Shown in pieces: positions 30,001 through 32,298 of a stretch of DNA of 32,298 nucleotides. This DNA is from Actinomycetes bacterium. Its GTDB lineage: Bacteria; Actinomycetota; Actinomycetes; Actinomycetales; Dermabacteraceae. The stretch spans positions 1 through 32,298 of the forward strand of contig JAEWEZ010000026.1 of assembly GCA_023389045.1 (NCBI GenBank). Reading direction: 5' to 3'. The position numbers were made by a program, and so were the translations under genes. Position 1 is the stretch's first letter; the number at the start of each line of letters is the position of its first letter. The notes beneath the pieces were generated by a model, which ran no database searches, was not told the DNA's origin, and worked only from the letters and a program-made list of their open reading frames with translations.

Positions 30001-31758
30001 CGTCGTGCTCGAAATCGGCGCACCGAACCAGGCCGAATGCTCCGGACCCACGGAGAGAACCCCGGCATCGGCCGCTTCCTCCAGCTGCGCAACCACCCGA
30101 GCACGGTCCTCGCCGATCATGGCGCGCGCCACCTCAGGGCGCAGCCGCACCTTCGTTGCCGGGGCCGGGGAGCGACGGATCAGGGCGGCGAGCGCAGAAA
30201 TCGCCTCATGCGCGCACACACCCCAGGGCTGCTGCACCCGGTGCATCGCCTCCACATGCCCGGTGAGAATCTCCCGCGACTCGGCGAGTTCCGGATCCTC
30301 CTCCTGCAGCGGGGAGGCGGCTGCGAGGGCGTAGGTACCGGCACCACGCAGGGAACGGAGCATGGCCTGGGCGGCCTTGCGCTGCAGGCCCGGCTCGGGG
30401 GTGAGGTCGAAGACCAGATCCTCAATGCCACGCTCAGCAATGAGGCTCATCAGGCGGTTCAGGCTGCGGCGGCGCTGCGAGACGATCAGCACGCTGCGGC
30501 CGCGAGCGTTGAGTTCGGCGGCGAGGTCCACCACGAGGTCCAGGCCGTCGGTGCCGGGCGGAACGGCAGCGGCCAGGTGATGCCCGGCGAGTACCTGTGC
30601 GAGGGCAGCGCGGTGCTCCGTGTCGACGGCCGCCACCAGTTCCTCTTCCGGCACCGCGAAAGGATCCACGGTGACTTCACGCTGTGCGGCCAGCTGCTCA
30701 CGGCTCTGCTCATGCCCGGCGAGGGCCGCGACCACCGGATGCGCGGCCCAGTCCTCCGGCGCCTCCGCCAGGTCGTTCGCCACGGCTCCTTCAGCATCGA
30801 CCAGGTTGCCGACGACGAGGGCGTGGTCCACCCGGAAGCCGGGAAGTGGCTCACCGAGGTCACGGAAGGCCTGCAGCACGGGCGTCGGATCGAAGCCGTG
30901 CGGCCCGGCGGCCGTGGAGAGGAGGGCGCGGGCATCAACCGCCACCCCGGCATCCCGCAGGGAGCGCAGGAGCATCGGGTTAATCTCAGCGGTTGCATCC
31001 AGGTCGAGGTCGACGTCTTCCCTGGCATTGCCGCGCAAACGCAGCGTGATCGGCCGGATCAGCACCGGGGCATGGATCGGGGCTGAACCGTCCAGCGGAT
31101 CCCAGCTCGCCTCCCCGATGCCCAAATGGCAGGTCGCGAGGCCCGCATCATCGGCATAGCGTTCGGCCATTTCACGGATCACCCGGGCGTGCGCGCGGGC
31201 ATCGGCGAGCGCTCCCACCTCCCGCACGAGGGAGGAGAGACGGGTGGCGCCACGGCCGGCATGCAGTTGGGCAAGACCCGAGGGATGCGAATGCGTGAGG
31301 TCAAGAATGTGCTGGCCAGAGCGCATATGCGTGAGGAAGGACGGGGCGCAGGTGCCGCCGGTAATCGCCTGGGTCCAGGCGTCACGGGCATCGGCCACCA
31401 GATCCTCGCGGCTCAGGGGGCGATGCTCACGCGGTTCGACGGGGAGGTCGTCCTCGTCCTGCTCCGGTGCGGTGCCGGCATCGCGTTCCCCGCGGGGATC
31501 GACCGTGAAGTTGACGGGTGCGTCGTCGTGGTGCGCGTGCAGCGCCGTGGCCTGGCCGGCCGTGCGCTGCACGGGGGAATGGGGGTGCTCCGCGGTGGCT
31601 CCGTCGGCCTCGCCGGGTCGCGCCTGAGTGCCCGCGGAAGCGTCCGGGTTCGGATCCCGTGTGGGCTGGGGTGCGCTCTGAGAGTCCGACGGGCCATTGC
31701 CCGTCGGATCCGGCTGCTGATCACGCGAGTCGCTCTTGCGGCGCAGGAACCTCCACAT
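27085..31758 (-). CDS. giant superfamily 1 helicase/nuclease-like protein with eroded ATPase motifs
   Basis: This 1557-residue protein starts with a disordered Pro/Asp/Gln-rich region (1-115). A helicase core follows, in which the Walker A loop reads VPPGTDGLD (399-407) instead of GPPGTGKT. The Walker B strand reads FDAVIVADGGRLP (939-951), without the usual DE, although the next strand KQVVVVGDP is intact. The C-terminal helicase motifs survive (VIVSIGFGKTPHGRV and AITRARGRTTVVSAL, 1130-1176). After an acidic Glu/Ser/Gln linker (1220-1355) comes a PD-(D/E)xK-like domain similar to MTES_1575/Vsr-type nucleases (about 1360-1465). It has ERIELAL, LLAVDTDGERY, RDRLRAERLEAVGW and VWSWALFIDP, and a DUF3320-like winged helix ends the protein. 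It is near-leaderless (TAGCGT 8 nt before the ATG). The DNA-related fold is clear; ATPase activity is doubtful. Confidence 0.8.
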   Translation of the reverse strand: MWRFLRRKSDSRDQQPDPTGNGPSDSQSAPQPTRDPNPDASAGTQARPGEADGATAEHPHSPVQRTAGQATALHAHHDDAPVNFTVDPRGERDAGTAPEQDEDDLPVEPREHRPLSREDLVADARDAWTQAITGGTCAPSFLTHMRSGQHILDLTHSHPSGLAQLHAGRGATRLSSLVREVGALADARAHARVIREMAERYADDAGLATCHLGIGEASWDPLDGSAPIHAPVLIRPITLRLRGNAREDVDLDLDATAEINPMLLRSLRDAGVAVDARALLSTAAGPHGFDPTPVLQAFRDLGEPLPGFRVDHALVVGNLVDAEGAVANDLAEAPEDWAAHPVVAALAGHEQSREQLAAQREVTVDPFAVPEEELVAAVDTEHRAALAQVLAGHHLAAAVPPGTDGLDLVVDLAAELNARGRSVLIVSQRRRSLNRLMSLIAERGIEDLVFDLTPEPGLQRKAAQAMLRSLRGAGTYALAAASPLQEEDPELAESREILTGHVEAMHRVQQPWGVCAHEAISALAALIRRSPAPATKVRLRPEVARAMIGEDRARVVAQLEEAADAGVLSVGPEHSAWFGAPISSTTQADRARDLVQELRADLLPRLQRAQRTTGEAIGLRTVKTVVELEKRLALLRDVSSVLTAFHSSVFRADLAELVAATADKQWRLEHGITMGWGQRRRLTKQAMLLRRHAGSTGDLHDALVHVRGVLAGWRRDAVDATSLPVVPEQIGAARRTLEDTQRALDELAVLLDGTAAGADLPRTDIEEIGRRLHALHADQDDLENLPRRTTLRRTLEFDGLGELVEDLRERRVPRSDVGAELELSWWSTVLELIAGAEPTISQYDGTSLSQVAERFRRLDVQDLRSAADDVHLACDEVLVTTMKRYPDTSRAAIAEMARSSTVSVRDLAAKYEDILFRARPTWLASPYLVPQVLPRGRHFDAVIVADGGRLPTAAALPSIVRAKQVVVVGDPLEYGGEAPSLMDDLAGIIPVVEVLRDTHPAGEGLRQFAQRRALTGTVRAMPGPEPLDPDRLVLVENGTGPVVEGADTVESTEAELRRVTDLVIEHARTRPERSLAVVTLTPEHARRVMERIMQTVSVIAPLRSFFDPEAEEFFTVVPALHAGALRRDEVIVSIGFGKTPHGRVLHRFGPLSGPNGRKALATAITRARGRTTVVSALSLEDLDPARLRTEGAQDLRALLWVLRGGADGEVVAHMQRLTAGAPEDAGEDPTTQDAEARSQDKAGQADVKETAAPDSEAASDAQTEEAELSEEEMEAAIAAALQRRTAQADETASNEDPVDLDDDLPVTEQSVDDLPSEKQSEKGSEEEPEGDSEELAEQEASEQETQDDAQAAPALSTQLDPDALVHDLADRLRNLGMLVEQDFGLDEERIELALGHPNLPGRFLLAVDTDGERYVSTPSQRERDRLRAERLEAVGWATERVWSWALFIDPDGEAERIRRSLDRALMLVEEDMAAGSHSGAGTIRHRLPRPQIPAGHPLSFYSSEDFDAVVEYICSDGRARLEDQLATEVRSFLGFEKRSVLLDVSVSSAIRRYQERQ
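31685..31708. repeat. inverted pair of the CCGACGGG octamer
   Basis: TCCGACGGGC and GCCCGTCGGA form a perfect 10-bp stem with a 4-nt CATT loop. The pair lies inside the disordered N-terminal coding region of the helicase-like gene, near its start, so it would fold in that mRNA. It is the tightest inverted arrangement of the octamer in the window. Confidence 0.7.
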
Positions 31759-31766
31759 GGTGTCTC

Positions 31767-31772
31767 ACGCTA
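31767..31772 (-). promoter_or_regulatory. near-leaderless -10 element of the helicase-like gene
   Basis: TAGCGT on the minus strand lies 8 nt before the ATG at 31758. The gap to the stop of the upstream DeoR gene is 50 bp, with no terminator visible, so read-through is possible. Confidence 0.4.
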
Positions 31773-31808
31773 CCGGGCGGGGGCTGGAAGAAAGCGGAGG
31801 CGTGCCGG

Positions 31809-32298
31809 TCAGGCGCGATGAAGGCGCACTTCATGTTCGCGGCAGTGATCCTCGAGCGTGGAGGGGATGCCACCGGCCACCACGAGGTCGGTGAGGGCCG
31901 CGACGGGGCAGATCCCCGCCATGGCGCGGGTGGCGATTTTGTCGGCCGTGGCCAGACCCACCACGCGGCGCGAATGCCCGATCATGATGCGGGTGACGGC
32001 GGCTTCGGCCTCGGAATGGCAGGTCAGCCCCGCTTCAACGTCGATGCCGATGGTTCCGACGAACATGGTGTCTAGCCACAGATCGCGCATGGTGGCGGTG
32101 GCGAGCGGGCCGGTGAGTTCAAAGGAGTAGGGCTCGGCGACGCCCCCGAGCACGACGGTGCGCACATTGGGGCGGAGCACCGCTTCCGTGGCGATATTCA
32201 GGGCGGCGCAAACCACGGTGAACCCCGGTTTTCCGTCGCGGGCATCGAAGTCGGGGCGGGAGACGGCTCGGCGGGCTGTCGAGGTGGTGGTGCGGCCG
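31809..32298 (-). CDS. DeoR-family transcriptional regulator, C-terminal part (partial)
   Basis: About 162 codons are in the window; the N-terminal helix-turn-helix lies beyond the right edge. What is seen is the sugar-phosphate-sensing domain of DeoR/AgaR regulators: TVVCAALNIATE, then RTVVLGGVAEPYSFELTGPL, then DTMFVGTIGIDVEAGLTCH (the sensor core), EAAVTRIMIGHSRRVVGLA and ICPVAALTDLVVAGG. The reading frame is open to the window edge, so a GTG at 32216 is only an internal codon. The ligand is probably a phosphorylated sugar, identity unknown. It is upstream of the helicase-like gene on the same strand, but a functional link is not indicated. Confidence 0.88.
   Translation of the reverse strand, partial: GRTTTSTARRAVSRPDFDARDGKPGFTVVCAALNIATEAVLRPNVRTVVLGGVAEPYSFELTGPLATATMRDLWLDTMFVGTIGIDVEAGLTCHSEAEAAVTRIMIGHSRRVVGLATADKIATRAMAGICPVAALTDLVVAGGIPSTLEDHCREHEVRLHRA

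Overview
The window is a stretch of G+C-rich chromosome from an actinobacterium, probably a member of the Micrococcales (a Dermabacter/Brachybacterium-like organism would fit, but this is inference). The evidence is the menaquinone genes beside a System II cytochrome c maturation operon in the order phosphatase-thioredoxin-CcdA-ResB-CcsB, the tiny bS22-type ribosomal protein, a pair of dynamin-like GTPases, and many leaderless genes. In the leaderless genes a TANNNT -10 hexamer ends 6-7 nt before the ATG or GTG. No tRNA, rRNA, CRISPR array, insertion sequence or phage gene was seen.

Layout. 1-1143: the first few bases of an outgoing minus-strand gene, then menC. 1144-1874: a long regulatory spacer, a duplicated cysteine-module (DUF1540) protein and its terminator. 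1914-5175: menB, menE and menA, which together with menC convert o-succinylbenzoate precursors to demethylmenaquinone. 5205-6176: a degenerate minisatellite, then two small membrane proteins (DUF4229 and PLDc_N type) driven by divergent leaderless promoters. 6161-10934 (minus): a tightly coupled operon of a histidine phosphatase, a ResA-like thioredoxin lipoprotein, CcdA, ResB and CcsB, which makes c-type cytochromes. Together with menaquinone this equips the respiratory chain. 11011-12861: a MarR repressor divergent from a YceI lipocalin-like protein, and a glutaredoxin-like protein.

12949-17546 (minus): an ABC importer in the order permease-permease-binding lipoprotein-ATPase, the ugpAEBC order known from Mycobacterium. 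Its promoter carries two 11-bp GTTCA repeats that look like an actinobacterial PHO box, so phosphate-regulated uptake of glycerol-3-phosphate or glycerophosphodiesters is the best hypothesis. 17789-21525 (minus): bS22 and two translationally coupled dynamin-like GTPases. 21627-25269: an AcuC-type deacetylase divergent from a Ktr potassium uptake pair (channel KtrB, RCK subunit KtrA). 25365-26824: proC divergent from a Nudix hydrolase. 26828-31758 (minus): a 1557-residue superfamily 1 helicase/nuclease-like protein with eroded Walker motifs, coupled to an 86-residue protein of unknown function. 31809-32298: the C-terminal part of a DeoR-family regulator that runs off the window.

Two things stand out. 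First, the helicase-like giant appears to have lost the ATPase residues but keeps the rest of the fold. Second, the octamer CCGACGGG/CCCGTCGG occurs about 30 times by eye across the window. It is expanded into tandem arrays in several spacers and in the acuC 5' end, and it forms inverted pairs.
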